A stretch of 6,984 nucleotides of DNA from Planctomycetota bacterium (GTDB lineage Bacteria > Planctomycetota > Phycisphaerae > SM23-33 > FEN-1343). The first letter of the stretch is position 1. Every line of letters starts with the position of its first letter. The notes under the pieces are model-generated. The model did no database searches and was not told the DNA's origin. It saw only the letters and a list, made by a program, of their open reading frames with translations. The DNA lies in the NCBI GenBank assembly GCA_013203365.1, contig JABMQG010000082.1, forward strand, positions 1-6,984. The letters are read 5' to 3'. A program made the position numbers and the translations under genes. This document shows positions 6,801 to 6,984 of the stretch, one piece after another.

Positions 6801-6984
6801 CTATATCCGATATTTCCCATATGGTTTTCTACCCACGGCCATCGCGGGCCTTTTCGATGATTTTACCACGTTTCCGGACATCGGCAAGCTTTTCCCGGAC
6901 GCCACCAAGCAAGCATCGGCCTGCGATCCGACCGTGATGCTGCCCGATAAGCCCTTCATCCGGGCGTTTGGACCAGGCACGGGC
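6801..6984 (-). pseudogene. Possible remnant of a recombinase-like gene (edge-truncated, frameshifted)
   Basis: From the right edge a minus-strand frame runs 51 codons to TAG at 6831-6829. It contains LADVRKRGKIIEKARDGRG. Skipping one T at that stop moves into a frame reading RKPYGKYRI before TAG at 6803-6801. The joined string, a basic helix followed by GRGRKPYG, resembles the linker after the catalytic domain of some serine recombinases, where GRKPYG or GRKPFG is common. Such a protein would continue for many residues, so this would be a broken copy. The match is from memory of the family and is weak. Against it, the plus strand in the same register has a more typical coding composition by codon position (GC about 60, 52 and 73% at positions 1, 2 and 3 over 6829-6984). 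That frame follows an in-frame TGA (6793-6795) and has no start codon until 6934. Either reading points to a decayed or cut gene. Confidence 0.22.

Noticed and set aside
1..6984. tRNA or rRNA genes, CRISPR arrays, insertion-sequence terminal repeats
   Set aside because: I found no cloverleaf, no regularly spaced repeats and no paired inverted ends with a transposase. The only mobile-DNA hint is the weak right-edge fragment.

Overview
The window looks like chromosomal DNA of a Gram-negative, moderately GC-rich bacterium. Every gene I can support lies on the minus strand. A Planctomycetota host (Phycisphaerae-like) is my best guess. It rests on the very large AsmA-like envelope protein with a Pro/Ser/Thr/Gln linker of the TQPSSQPAT kind, on the FabZ-like dehydratase, and on the membrane-anchored N-terminus of the gene at the left edge. 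This is inference from style, not from a marker gene.

Layout, read in the direction of transcription (right to left). 6984-6801: a coding-like fragment cut by the window edge, possibly a decayed recombinase end. 6771-5953: an ankyrin-repeat lipoprotein gene. Lines sampled here have clearly lower GC (about 48-53%) than those in the AsmA-like gene (about 67-70%). 5952-5650: about 300 bases with no convincing gene, apart from a short coding-like tract on the plus strand and a candidate promoter near 5706-5735. 5649-393: a compact three-gene operon of a FabZ-type dehydratase, a UvrC-like protein lacking recognisable nuclease centres, and a 1169-residue AsmA/TamB-like protein. It is closed by a good intrinsic terminator at 351-381. 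326-254: a short intergenic stretch with a candidate promoter. 253-1: the start of a membrane-anchored protein that runs off the left edge.

FabZ (fatty-acyl chain elongation) and the AsmA-like protein (probable inter-membrane lipid transfer or envelope homeostasis) make sense together as an envelope-lipid unit. The UvrC-like protein between them is the oddest member. It keeps the cysteine pattern of the UvrC iron-sulfur cluster and the UVR helix pair. It has lost the GIY-YIG tyrosine motif and lacks the whole C-terminal endonuclease half. Its stop codon overlaps the start of the AsmA-like gene, so the two are likely translationally coupled.
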